Assembly: GCA_025210515.1 (NCBI GenBank)
Contig: JAOARM010000010.1
Location: 124,001 to 188,000 of the forward strand
Reading direction: 5' to 3'
DNA: 64,000 nucleotides
From: Vallitalea sp.
GTDB taxonomy: Bacteria; Bacillota; Clostridia; Lachnospirales; Vallitaleaceae
Part shown: positions 8,139 through 17,108 of the stretch, in pieces
Numbering within the stretch: the stretch's first letter is position 1
Layout of the letters: the number at the start of each line of letters is the position of its first letter
Program-made: the position numbers and the translations under genes
Notes under the pieces: model-generated
The model's input: the letters and a program-made list of their open reading frames with translations, nothing else
Database searches by the model: none
Told to the model about the DNA's origin: nothing

Positions 8139-9818
8139 ATGAATAAGAAATTAGTTAAAAATATATTTGTCAGTTTTATTATTATTACACCTTTGTTTCA
8201 AGGTTTATACTTCTATTATAGTATATATTTTGCAGCAGTAATACTTCTTATAGTGCTACTTATGAACATTATATTAAATAATAATATATCAATAGAAATA
8301 AGTGTAAATCATGGGTGTATTTTGCTTTTACTAGCATTATATTTTATAACAATATTTCATGGTATAGATAAAGGAATGGCATTTATTGGGTTTCTAAAAA
8401 TATTTACTATATATATTTTTTATATAGTCCTTATGCAATTAAATTATAATAAAGAATTATATATTAATGCAATATCCAGTAGTGGGATAATTGTTTCACT
8501 ATTAGGTATAGCTAGTTTTTTCATACCTAGTCTGGGACAAGAATTAATTCAGAAAGGAAGATTAGGTTCTGTATTTCAATATCCTAATACATGTGCATTA
8601 TTTTTGGTAATATGCATTATTTTCATTACAACTAGAAACAAAATTAATGTTTATAATTTTATAGGAATAATAACTATGTGGGTTGGAATATTTCTGACTT
8701 TTAGTAGAAGTATGTATATTATTAGTATAGTTGTAGCAATTACTCTTATTATATACGATAAAAGCAAAGTGAAATACTTACTACCTTCTTGTGTTATAGG
8801 AAGCATTATTGGTAATACAATTATGAAATTAGCCAATATATCTCATATGTTTGATAGAATAGAGAAAACATCTATTCATGCAAGTGAATGGCTAACAAGA
8901 TTACTATATTATAAAGATAGTTTATCAATAATGAAAGATTATCCATTTGGGACAGGTCATTTAGGATATTACTATATTCAGAGGATATACCAAACAGGTT
9001 CTACTTACTATGTTAAGTATATTCATAGTAATGTATTGCAGATTGTAATGGATATAGGTGTTATTGGTTTTATATTAATGGCTATTTATTTTATTTATAA
9101 TATATTAAATAAAAAACTGAAGTTTCATGAGAAATTAGCAATAATAGTGATATTTGGTCATGGTGCAATTGACTTTGACTGGGAGTTTCCTGTGATTTTG
9201 TTTTTCTTACTTATTATCGTATATATTGACGAAAATAAACTAGTATATAAAAAGATACGTAAAATACCTGTTTGTATAGGCATTATTCTATGCATGTCTA
9301 TGTATATTTATATGGGAATTAGTACTTATCTTGATTATAGTAATAATTATGAAACATCACTACAATTATATAAATACAATACTATTGCAAAAGAAAAGTT
9401 GGCAAAGAAATATATGGAAATAGATACTGAAAAAGCTTACAAATTAGCAAATAGTATAATTAAACAAAATGAATTTTTTCTAAATGCTTATATCATTAAG
9501 AGAGATATTGATTATGAGAGGAATGAACTCAATAAAGCACTAATATCAGCAAAAAAAGTTATTGAACTTAATCCTCTAAATATTACACATCTTGAAAAAT
9601 ATTGTAACATATTATTAGATTCTGCAAAATTAGATATAGAAAAAGGCAATATAGATACAGCTACTTCAAAACTTGAAATAATTCTTCAAATACCCTATTA
9701 TATTGATAGACTTGCAAAAGAAAGACTTACTGATTATAATGTAAAACATATACCAAAACTATATATGACAAAGCAGTTAATAAGGTTAAATAAAGAAGCT
9801 GAAAAACTATTATTTTAG
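8139..9818 (+). CDS. O-antigen ligase/polymerase-like multispanning membrane protein
   Basis: A 559-aa integral membrane protein with about ten to twelve hydrophobic spans in residues 1-400, followed by a soluble helical tail that looks TPR-like (about 410-559). The O-antigen ligase (Wzy_C) family signature is present around the large loop: FQYPNTCALFL, FSRSMYI, GTGHLGYYY and YIHSNVLQIVMDIGVIGF. Members transfer or polymerise lipid-linked glycans on the outer face of the membrane. The ATG at 8139 is chosen because it follows GGAGAA by 7 nt; the upstream GTG at 8106 lacks a ribosome binding site. The PEGA gene follows 50 bp later and may be cotranscribed. In a Gram-positive cell the target could be a wall glycan or S-layer glycan; the substrate is unknown. 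Confidence 0.75.
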   Translation: MNKKLVKNIFVSFIIITPLFQGLYFYYSIYFAAVILLIVLLMNIILNNNISIEISVNHGCILLLLALYFITIFHGIDKGMAFIGFLKIFTIYIFYIVLMQLNYNKELYINAISSSGIIVSLLGIASFFIPSLGQELIQKGRLGSVFQYPNTCALFLVICIIFITTRNKINVYNFIGIITMWVGIFLTFSRSMYIISIVVAITLIIYDKSKVKYLLPSCVIGSIIGNTIMKLANISHMFDRIEKTSIHASEWLTRLLYYKDSLSIMKDYPFGTGHLGYYYIQRIYQTGSTYYVKYIHSNVLQIVMDIGVIGFILMAIYFIYNILNKKLKFHEKLAIIVIFGHGAIDFDWEFPVILFFLLIIVYIDENKLVYKKIRKIPVCIGIILCMSMYIYMGISTYLDYSNNYETSLQLYKYNTIAKEKLAKKYMEIDTEKAYKLANSIIKQNEFFLNAYIIKRDIDYERNELNKALISAKKVIELNPLNITHLEKYCNILLDSAKLDIEKGNIDTATSKLEIILQIPYYIDRLAKERLTDYNVKHIPKLYMTKQLIRLNKEAEKLLF

Positions 9819-9868
9819 AGAATTTCATCAAAAATGAAAATCTTACATATTAAATGAGGTGGAAGACA

Positions 9869-11320
9869 ATGAATAAGAAAAAGAAGAAAATGGATATAGT
9901 AACTAAGATGTCTATAATTGGAGTATTAGGTTTAGTTATTGCACTTGTTGTTATATTAGCAATTGCCTGTTCAGGTAAAAAAACTAAGAAAAAACCCGTA
10001 ATACCTAATGGAAATACATCTGTAACTAATGAAGTAAATGATGATAAAACAATAGAATATAAAAGAGCAATAGCTATTGTTAAAAATGTAGATATCTCTA
10101 ATAAAAAGTTGACTATGATTAATGTAGAAAATGAAAATGTTATATCTCTTTCAATTGATAGTGCAGTTGATATAAAAGATGAATACGGATCACTGCTAAC
10201 TTTTGTTCAATTAAACCAAGGTGATATAGTCGAAACAAAATATGATATAAAGAAAATGAGACCACAATTTATCCATAAAACTGCTAAAACATGGGAAAGA
10301 AAAAACATAAAAGGTGTGAAAGTAGATAGTGAAAATCATACTATAACTATTGGTAATGATAAGTTTAGTTATACTAATGAATTAGTTACTATATTTAACG
10401 GAAATAGTTTTGATATTAGTGACCTTACAATAGAAGATGAAGTTACAATAAAAGGTTATAAAGATAAAGCATGGACTATAGTTATAGAGAATGGTCATGG
10501 ATATATTACTCTTAAAAACCATAGTAATTTTGTAGGTGGATTGTTAGAAATTGGAGTCAGAAAAACAGTTGACGTAGAAGAAGTAACAAGGGTAATGGTT
10601 CCAGTAGGTGTTCATAATATAGTAGTTTCTAAGGAAGGCATGACACCTTATGAAATGGAAGTTATGGTAGCTAGAGATCAAGAAGTAATGATTGATGTAG
10701 TAGATGCTTCACCTAGAGCCGGGCTTGTTGAATTTAAAGTTAATCAAGAAGGTATAAAATTTTCTATTGGTGGAGAGATATATGAAGATTTCTCTAAGCC
10801 TATTAGTCTAGAATATGGAACATACAATATAAAAATAGTTAAAGATAATTATGTAGATTGGGAAAAACAATTAGTTGTAGATAAACCTTATGTAGAATTC
10901 GTAGTTAATCTTGAGAAAAAACCAACGTTTGTTCATATTAATAGACCAGAGGGCGTTGATATATACATTGATGGGAGTTATATAGGTGTAATCCCAACTA
11001 CAACACCTATTGATGCAGGTAATCATACTATTTCTTTAAGAAAAGAAGGATATTATACAAAAATGCATCCAGTTTCTATAGAAGATAATGGACAAGATGC
11101 TTATTTAACATTTCCAAGCTTAATAAAAATAGAAAAGAATGATTCTATGCAAAATGAAGGAAGTAATGGAAGTGATTTTAACAATGGAAACCAAACAAAT
11201 CAAAACACACAAGGTAATCAAGACAATCAGAACAATCAAGACAGCCAGTACAACCCAAATAACCAGGATAGCCAAAATAATCAACAAAATACACCAGGAA
11301 AAGATGTATATGGTAATTAA
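9869..11320 (+). CDS. PEGA-domain membrane-anchored protein with Q/N-rich tail
   Basis: A 483-aa protein with a lysine-rich N-terminus, one membrane span (about residues 14-36) and a short KKTKKKP linker. Two beta-rich modules follow, then PEGA-type repeats. The clearest is near residues 345-410: HINRPEGVDIYIDGSYIGV, PTTTPIDAGNHTISLRKEGY. The C-terminal 60 residues are rich in Q and N. PEGA domains are small beta folds found in surface-exposed proteins of many Firmicutes; their ligand is not established. The start at 9869 is preceded by GAGGTGG. The gene lies 50 bp after the O-antigen-ligase-like gene, so both may serve the cell surface. Confidence 0.75.
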   Translation: MNKKKKKMDIVTKMSIIGVLGLVIALVVILAIACSGKKTKKKPVIPNGNTSVTNEVNDDKTIEYKRAIAIVKNVDISNKKLTMINVENENVISLSIDSAVDIKDEYGSLLTFVQLNQGDIVETKYDIKKMRPQFIHKTAKTWERKNIKGVKVDSENHTITIGNDKFSYTNELVTIFNGNSFDISDLTIEDEVTIKGYKDKAWTIVIENGHGYITLKNHSNFVGGLLEIGVRKTVDVEEVTRVMVPVGVHNIVVSKEGMTPYEMEVMVARDQEVMIDVVDASPRAGLVEFKVNQEGIKFSIGGEIYEDFSKPISLEYGTYNIKIVKDNYVDWEKQLVVDKPYVEFVVNLEKKPTFVHINRPEGVDIYIDGSYIGVIPTTTPIDAGNHTISLRKEGYYTKMHPVSIEDNGQDAYLTFPSLIKIEKNDSMQNEGSNGSDFNNGNQTNQNTQGNQDNQNNQDSQYNPNNQDSQNNQQNTPGKDVYGN

Positions 11321-11479
11321 AGTATAATATATAATTATTTTTACATGCTTTATGAGTCATAATTATTTATATTTATAAATAGACTTAAAAAAGGTATATA
11401 GCATGTTTTAAGAATTAGATTTCTTAATGCATATTAGATTATTAAAGTAATAATATTATAATAAATTGGAGGTAACTAA

Positions 11480-13183
11480 GTGGAGTATTTGAAGAAATAT
11501 AATAGTTGGTTAGAAAATGACTACTTTGATGAGGAAACCCAAAAAGAACTTGAAAGTATTAGACATAATGAGAAAGAAATCGAAGAAAGATTTTATAAAG
11601 ACCTTGAATTTGGGACAGGAGGACTTAGAGGTATAATAGGTGCTGGATCAAATAGAATGAATATATATACTGTTAGAAAAGCTACCCAAGGATTAGCTAA
11701 TTATATATTAAGAGAAGGGAAAGAAGCTTTAGAAAAAGGTGTTGCAATCGCTTATGATTCAAGATATATGTCACCAGAATTTGCTGATGAAGCTGCTCTT
11801 GTATTAAATGCTAATTCAATTAAAGCTTATGTATTCGAAAGTTTACGACCTACACCAGAACTTTCATTTGCTGTAAGAGAATTATCAGCAATAGCAGGAA
11901 TTGTTCTTACTGCAAGTCATAATCCAGCAGAATATAATGGTTATAAAGTTTATTGGGAAGATGGCGCACAAATTACGTCACCAAAAGACGTTGAGATAAT
12001 TAACGAAGTAAGTAAAGTAGTAGATTACAATCAAGTTAAATCAATGGACAAGAAAGAAGCTATTGAAAAAGGCTTATATAATGTAATAGGGAAAGAAATA
12101 GATGATAAGTATATTAACGAACTAAAAAAACAAATAATTAATAAAGAAGTTATTAAAAAGCAAGCTAAGGAATTTACTATTGTATATACTCCACTTCATG
12201 GAACAGGAAATATACCTGTAAGAAGAATATTAGATGAAATAGGTTTTGAAAATGTTTATGTAGTTGACAAGCAGGAAAAACCAGATAGTAAGTTTAGTAC
12301 AGTAGACTATCCCAATCCAGAAGATATTAAAGCCTTCAAATTAGCAATAGAACTTGGAAAAGAAAAGAAAGCAGATGTTATATTAGCAACTGATCCTGAT
12401 GCAGATAGACTAGGAGTGCTTGTAAAAGATAAAGAAAATGAATATATCCCTTTAACAGGTAATATGATAGGAGTATTGCTACTTGACTATATATTAACTC
12501 AGAAGAAAGCTAATAATGAATTACCTGCTAATGGATCTGTTATTGATACAATAGTAAGTACAAACATGGTTAAGACAATAGCAGAATATTATAATGTAAA
12601 ATTATTTGAAGTATTAACAGGTTTCAAATATATAGGAGAAAAAATTAAGGAATTTGAAAGTGATAATAGTTATGAATATTTATTCGGATTTGAAGAGAGT
12701 TATGGATGCTTAATTGGTACACATGCAAGAGATAAAGATGCAGTAGTTGCAACTATGATGGTGTGTGAATTAGGTGCTTATTACAAATCAAAAGATATGA
12801 CATTATATGATGCTCTTATAATGGCATATGAGAAATATGGATATTATAAAGAATCTCTTGAATCTATAACGTTAAAAGGAATAGAAGGAGTTAATAAGAT
12901 AAAGCATATATTATCTACACTTAGAACTAATTCACCAAAAGAAGTAGATGGTATACAAGTTGTAGAAGCTATAGATTATCTTGAAGATACGAATTTACCT
13001 AAATCCAATGTGTTATATTACACATTAGAAGATGAGTCATGGTTCTGCGTAAGACCATCTGGAACAGAGCCAAAAGTAAAATTTTACTTCGGAGTAAAAG
13101 ATAATTCTCTTAATAAAGCAGAAATTCATTTACAACATTTTTCAAAAAGTGTTATGAATATGATTGAACAAATAATTAAATAA
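11480..13183 (+). CDS. pgcA: Phosphoglucomutase / phosphomannomutase
   Basis: Interconverts hexose 1- and 6-phosphates (alpha-D-phosphohexomutase family). All four motifs are visible: the catalytic serine loop TASHNPAEYNGYKVYWEDG, the metal-binding DPDADRLGV, the sugar-binding GFEESYGC, and the phosphate-binding RPSGTEPKVKFYF near the C-terminus. At 567 aa it has the length of the Firmicute PgcA-type enzymes. The start is GTG at 11480, five bases after GGAGGTAA. Glucose 1-phosphate made here would feed the UTP-glucose pyrophosphorylase encoded near 30171 and meet the product of glycogen phosphorylase near 52001. Confidence 0.93.
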   Translation: MEYLKKYNSWLENDYFDEETQKELESIRHNEKEIEERFYKDLEFGTGGLRGIIGAGSNRMNIYTVRKATQGLANYILREGKEALEKGVAIAYDSRYMSPEFADEAALVLNANSIKAYVFESLRPTPELSFAVRELSAIAGIVLTASHNPAEYNGYKVYWEDGAQITSPKDVEIINEVSKVVDYNQVKSMDKKEAIEKGLYNVIGKEIDDKYINELKKQIINKEVIKKQAKEFTIVYTPLHGTGNIPVRRILDEIGFENVYVVDKQEKPDSKFSTVDYPNPEDIKAFKLAIELGKEKKADVILATDPDADRLGVLVKDKENEYIPLTGNMIGVLLLDYILTQKKANNELPANGSVIDTIVSTNMVKTIAEYYNVKLFEVLTGFKYIGEKIKEFESDNSYEYLFGFEESYGCLIGTHARDKDAVVATMMVCELGAYYKSKDMTLYDALIMAYEKYGYYKESLESITLKGIEGVNKIKHILSTLRTNSPKEVDGIQVVEAIDYLEDTNLPKSNVLYYTLEDESWFCVRPSGTEPKVKFYFGVKDNSLNKAEIHLQHFSKSVMNMIEQIIK

Positions 13184-13297
13184 ATAGTACATTGCTTATT
13201 ATATTAATCATAACTTTACAATACATCTTATTGTTTAAGGTATAATTTCTAAATATAAATAATAAAATTATAAAAATAGTTATTTTATGGTGAAGTT

Positions 13298-13705
13298 ATG
13301 AAGAAAATAGTGATTATCTTGTGCATTATTATTGCAGTTATGTTTACATCATGTAATAAAACTAAACAATATGAAGAAGATAAAATAAGAGATTTAGAAT
13401 TTACGGTAATAGATGAACAAGATATACCAGAAATAATTAAACAGAAGATAGAAGAATCTAAAATGGAACCTTTTAAATTCAGTTATAGTGATGGTCAGTA
13501 TCTATATGTGGCTATTGGGTATGGAGAACAACCTACAGGTGGATATAGCATCCAAGTACAAGAAGTATATGAGACAGATAAGCATGTTGTTATATTAACT
13601 GAGTTAATAGGTCCATCAAAAGACGACACAGTTACTATGAGTCTTTCTTATCCATACGCTGTTATTAAAACAGAAGATTTGGAAAAACCAGTTTACTATA
13701 AGTAG
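13298..13705 (+). CDS. Putative lipoprotein with PrcB C-terminal-like domain
   Basis: A 135-aa protein starting with a lipoprotein signal (MKKIVIILCIIIAVMFTSC, lipobox MFTSC). The C-terminal half (LYVAIGYGEQPTGGYSIQVQ and later VTMSLSYPYAVIK) matches the PrcB_C type of fold, known from a protease-complex stabiliser in spirochaetes and widespread in Firmicute lipoproteins. No protease gene is adjacent. It is flanked by its own short upstream region and by a strong terminator, so it is probably monocistronic. Its specific role is unknown. Confidence 0.7.
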   Translation: MKKIVIILCIIIAVMFTSCNKTKQYEEDKIRDLEFTVIDEQDIPEIIKQKIEESKMEPFKFSYSDGQYLYVAIGYGEQPTGGYSIQVQEVYETDKHVVILTELIGPSKDDTVTMSLSYPYAVIKTEDLEKPVYYK

Positions 13706-13730
13706 ATAAAAATATAATGAAATAAATATT

Positions 13731-13751
13731 GGGGCTTTTATAGCCCCTTTT
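13731..13751 (+). terminator. Terminator after the PrcB-like gene
   Basis: GGGGCT pairs with AGCCCC across a 5-nt loop and is followed by four T residues. Confidence 0.85.
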
Positions 13752-13862
13752 GTAGTCTTTATAAGAGGGATATATTATTGCATAAAAATGAAAAAAATGG
13801 ATAATACTATTATTATATTAACGTAACAAACATAATTATTTAAAAAAAATTAGTCTGTTCTA

Positions 13863-13891
13863 TTGACAACTGTAATGAAATTTGATATAAT
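13863..13891 (+). promoter_or_regulatory. veg promoter 1 (sigma-A, consensus)
   Basis: A perfect TTGACA (13863-13868) and a perfect TATAAT (13886-13891) are separated by 17 bp, giving a full consensus housekeeping promoter ahead of veg. Confidence 0.85.
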
Positions 13892-13902
13892 TTAAAAATT
13901 TA

Positions 13903-13931
13903 TTGACTATATTTTAGTATTGTGATATACT
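13903..13931 (+). promoter_or_regulatory. veg promoter 2 (sigma-A)
   Basis: TTGACT (13903-13908) and TATACT (13926-13931) are separated by 17 bp. The promoter lies exactly 40 bp downstream of the first one, giving tandem promoters. Confidence 0.75.
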
Positions 13932-13963
13932 AGAAGTAGTTGTTAAAGATGAGGTGGTTAATA

Positions 13964-14212
13964 ATGATTGCAAAAGAAGATATTACTGAAGTAAGAAGAC
14001 GTGTAGATACTTACGTCGGTAGTAAAGTTTTAGTTAAGGCTAATAAGGGACGTAAAAGAATTGTCATTAAACAAGGTGTATTAGAAAGTACTTATCCAAG
14101 CATTTTTGTAGTGAAAGTACAAAATGAACTCCAAAATACCTATAGAACCGTATCATATAGCTATACGGATATACTAACAAATAACGTTGAACTGTCTTTA
14201 TGTCAGGAATAA
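13964..14212 (+). CDS. veg: Veg family protein
   Basis: An 82-aa protein of the Veg family, a small, strongly expressed protein of Gram-positive bacteria. It has been linked to biofilm-gene stimulation and spore outgrowth in Bacillus subtilis. Recognised from the family core: IREDI-like IAKEDITEVRRRVD, VGSKVLVKANKGRKR and GVLESTYPSIFVVKV. The start ATG at 13964 follows GAGGTGG; an upstream in-frame ATG at 13940 lacks a ribosome binding site. Two strong promoters precede it, matching the very high expression known for veg. In many Firmicutes veg lies near ispE, as it does here. Confidence 0.9.
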   Translation: MIAKEDITEVRRRVDTYVGSKVLVKANKGRKRIVIKQGVLESTYPSIFVVKVQNELQNTYRTVSYSYTDILTNNVELSLCQE

Positions 14213-14324
14213 CATAAATAAATAATTAAACATATTATACAGAAAATCAAATTAATCAATTACACCAATATCTAAAACTATACTAATATGATTTTAACAA
14301 CAGGAAATTTCATAATTAAGTCAT

Positions 14325-14382
14325 AAAATCCTTCCTAACCTTAATATAATAATATAGACAAAGGTTTAGGAGGGATTTTTTT
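14325..14382 (+). terminator. Terminator-shaped hairpin that covers the RBS and start of the next gene
   Basis: The 5' arm 14325-14342 pairs with the 3' arm 14361-14379 (about 18 bp, one bulged T, one wobble) and is followed by seven T residues (14376-14382). The 3' arm contains AGGAGGG, the ribosome binding site of the SPOCS-LysM gene. The last two T residues are part of that gene's TTG start codon. It can end veg transcripts and, if read through, hide the ribosome binding site. Confidence 0.75.
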
Positions 14383-15958
14383 GAGTTTAGAACTGGAACA
14401 AAGAAATATTGCATTAATAAAACCAAAAGGTAGTAGAGTTCTTCAAATGACAATAGATGAAGATATTAACGTGCCTGACATAAAACCTGATATTGATAAA
14501 ATTTTACAGAGCAATTCAGTAGTTAACATTACAGGTGCAGATATCTATGATTCAAAGGTGATTGTGAAGGGCGAATTTAATTGTAAAGTACTATATGTAC
14601 CACTTAATGATTCAAAGCCAGTACATAATATGACATGTCAAGTTTCTATGGATGAAACAATCAATATGGATGATGTTTCTAAAGGAGATAATATTAAGAC
14701 TGAATATATCATAGAAGAGATGAAGATTACTCCAATCAATACAAGAAAAGTTAACGTAAAAGCTATATTACAAGTAAAAGTTATGGTTGATGAGAAGAAA
14801 GAAATGTATGTTCCAATGGATGTATGTGGTATAGAAGATGTACAAGGAAGATGGGATGACATTACTATATGTAAGATGCATTCATCTAAAAAAGAAACTT
14901 ATAAGATAAAAGATGAGCTTGCAATACCAAGTAGTAAGCCTAACGTTATGGAAATACTGTGGTATGATAGATCCATCAAAAATAAAGAATTTAGATTGTT
15001 AGATGATAAGATTAATATTAAAGGGACTGTAGCTTTAGCAACGTTATATTTAGGTGAATCGGGAGAAAATTCTCTTGAATTTGTTGAGCATGAATTGACT
15101 TTTAATGGAGTCGTTGATTGTGACGGTATTAATGAAGATATGTATTCTGATATTGATATTAAAATTGTAGATGATAAAATACAGATTAGACCAGATTTAG
15201 ATGGTGAAGAAAGAGTATTATCAGTAGATATAGTAACTCAACTTGACATAAAAGTATACTCAGAAGAAAAAAATAATATATTAACAGATTTATATTCATT
15301 ATCTAATGAAATCAATCTAGAAAAAGAATCAGTAGAATATGAAAGTCTACTATGTAAAAATCAAAGTCAATGTAAAATAAAAGAAACAATTGAAACAAAT
15401 GATAACGAGCCAAATATATTACAAATATATTATGCTACAGGAGATGTTAATATAGATAATATTGATATCCAAGAAGATAAAGTTGAAGTAGAGGGTGTAG
15501 TATTTTGCAAAATAATGTATGTGGCAGCTGATGATAATCTACCAATTAATGTTCATGAAGCAATTATTCCATTTAGCCAAGTTATTGATACTGAAGGAAT
15601 TAATAATGAGAGTAATATGTCAATTCGTCCATCAATAACTTATATAAATTGTAGTATGCTAGGAGATAAAGAAGTAGAAGTTAAATGTGGAGTTAATTTG
15701 GATACTATTATATTTGATAAACAACAAATCAATATAATAAGTGGAATAACTCAAGAAGAAATTGATTTGAAAAAGATTCAAGATATTCCTAGTGTAGTAG
15801 GTTATATAGTAAAAGATAACGAATCATTATGGGATATAGCTAAGACATATTATACTAAAATGGATGATATAAAAAATATTAATAACCTTGAAACTAATGA
15901 AGTTAAGAACGGAGATAAATTAATTATAGTCAAGAATATTAATAATCTTGAAGTATAG
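14381..15958 (+). CDS. SPOCS (DUF3794)-domain protein with C-terminal LysM
   Basis: A 525-aa protein built from repeated SPOCS/DUF3794 beta modules (for example QMTIDEDINVPDIKPDIDKIL near residue 22, and similar units at about 180 and 330). It ends in a LysM peptidoglycan-binding domain (YIVKDNESLWDIAKTYYTKMDDI, about 473-523). The architecture is known from clostridial proteins thought to act in the spore envelope. No signal peptide is seen, which fits mother-cell assembly onto the forespore. The start is TTG at 14381, seven bases after AGGAGG; no other start codon fits the conserved N-terminus. The hairpin over this start suggests post-transcriptional control. Confidence 0.85.
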   Translation: MSLELEQRNIALIKPKGSRVLQMTIDEDINVPDIKPDIDKILQSNSVVNITGADIYDSKVIVKGEFNCKVLYVPLNDSKPVHNMTCQVSMDETINMDDVSKGDNIKTEYIIEEMKITPINTRKVNVKAILQVKVMVDEKKEMYVPMDVCGIEDVQGRWDDITICKMHSSKKETYKIKDELAIPSSKPNVMEILWYDRSIKNKEFRLLDDKINIKGTVALATLYLGESGENSLEFVEHELTFNGVVDCDGINEDMYSDIDIKIVDDKIQIRPDLDGEERVLSVDIVTQLDIKVYSEEKNNILTDLYSLSNEINLEKESVEYESLLCKNQSQCKIKETIETNDNEPNILQIYYATGDVNIDNIDIQEDKVEVEGVVFCKIMYVAADDNLPINVHEAIIPFSQVIDTEGINNESNMSIRPSITYINCSMLGDKEVEVKCGVNLDTIIFDKQQINIISGITQEEIDLKKIQDIPSVVGYIVKDNESLWDIAKTYYTKMDDIKNINNLETNEVKNGDKLIIVKNINNLEV

Positions 15959-15980
15959 GACGCTTAGGCGTTCTTTTTTT
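15957..15980 (+). terminator. Terminator after the SPOCS-LysM gene
   Basis: A 7-bp stem AGGACGC/GCGTTCT with a 4-nt loop is followed by a run of seven T residues. It begins inside the stop codon. Confidence 0.85.
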
Positions 15981-16070
15981 GCCTATTTTCTTTTACTTGA
16001 TTTATAATTATACATTGTATATAATATTAAGTATGCACAATACAATAATAAATTTTAAGGATATATAATT

Positions 16071-16937
16071 ATGTACAGAATTAATATTAAGGCAAGAGCT
16101 AAAATTAATATTTCATTAGATGTAGTGAGCAAAAGAGATGATGGTTATCATAATGTTAAGATGATTATGCAAACAATTAACTTGTTTGATAAAATCAACT
16201 TAAAAAAAATAAGAAACGATGAAATTAAGATTAAAACCAATCTATCTTTCTTGCCAGTTAATGAAAAAAACTTAGTATATAAGGTAATACAAGAAATCAA
16301 AAATAAATATTCTATTAAGACAGGGGTTTTTGTAGATTTATATAAAGTAATTCCAGTTGCAGCTGGACTAGCTGGTGGAAGTAGTGATGCAGCAGCAGCT
16401 ATAGTTGGTATGAATAAACTATTTAATCTAAACTTATCTATGGACGAAATGATGAGTATAGGAGTGAAATATGGAGCAGACATACCATATTGTTTATTAA
16501 GAGGAACGGCACTTTCAGAAGGTATTGGCGAAGAATTAACTATGCTTAATAATTTTCCTAAAGCATATGTGGTTGTGGCTAAGCCTAATATTAACGTTTC
16601 TACAGCATTTGTATATGGAAATTTAGATCTGGATAATATTAAAGAACGTCCAAATACTGAGAAAATTATTGAAGGAATTAATAATGGAGATATAGAACAA
16701 ATATGCGATAATATGTGTAATGTACTTGAGACAGTAACTGTCAAAAAATATCCTATTATTAATGAGATAAAACAATATATGTTAGATAATGGTGCAGTAG
16801 GATCTATTATGAGTGGAAGTGGCCCATCGGTTTTTGGTATTTTTAATGATAAGAAGAAGGCATATAATGTTGCACATAAAATAAAAGTTAACAATATAGC
16901 CAAATTCGTATATACAACTACAATATTTAATAGGTGA
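16071..16937 (+). CDS. ispE: 4-diphosphocytidyl-2-C-methyl-D-erythritol kinase
   Basis: The ATP-dependent kinase of the non-mevalonate (MEP) isoprenoid pathway; it phosphorylates the 2-hydroxyl of CDP-methylerythritol. A GHMP-kinase fold is visible: ARAKINISLDVVSKRDDGYH at the N-terminus, the glycine-rich ATP loop PVAAGLAGGSSDAAAA (about residues 97-112), and the C-terminal GSIMSGSGPSVFGIF motif. At 288 aa it is of standard length. The GntR regulator follows, an arrangement frequent in Clostridia. Confidence 0.95.
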   Translation: MYRINIKARAKINISLDVVSKRDDGYHNVKMIMQTINLFDKINLKKIRNDEIKIKTNLSFLPVNEKNLVYKVIQEIKNKYSIKTGVFVDLYKVIPVAAGLAGGSSDAAAAIVGMNKLFNLNLSMDEMMSIGVKYGADIPYCLLRGTALSEGIGEELTMLNNFPKAYVVVAKPNINVSTAFVYGNLDLDNIKERPNTEKIIEGINNGDIEQICDNMCNVLETVTVKKYPIINEIKQYMLDNGAVGSIMSGSGPSVFGIFNDKKKAYNVAHKIKVNNIAKFVYTTTIFNR

Positions 16938-17008
16938 TATAATAAACAATTAATATTAATTTTATATAATAATATATATTATGGCGTGATTTAGTTAACA
17001 TAAGAATC

Positions 17009-17043
17009 CCATGAAATAGTAGAACAACTATTTATTTTCATGG
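17009..17043. repeat. Bulged inverted repeat upstream of gntR
   Basis: CCATGAAATAGT (17009-17020) is complementary to 17027-17043, with about five bulged bases. It could be an operator or a weak terminator of ispE; there is no T tract. Confidence 0.35.
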
Positions 17044-17108
17044 AATTATATTATAACAATGAAAGTAAACAGTAGAAGTTTGACAGCTTAGTGCTTTCGG
17101 GAGAAGGG

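Noticed and set aside
16148..16903. 251-aa open frame on the minus strand across ispE
   Set aside because: It mirrors the ispE codon pattern, has no ribosome binding site and resembles no protein; ispE on the plus strand is certain.
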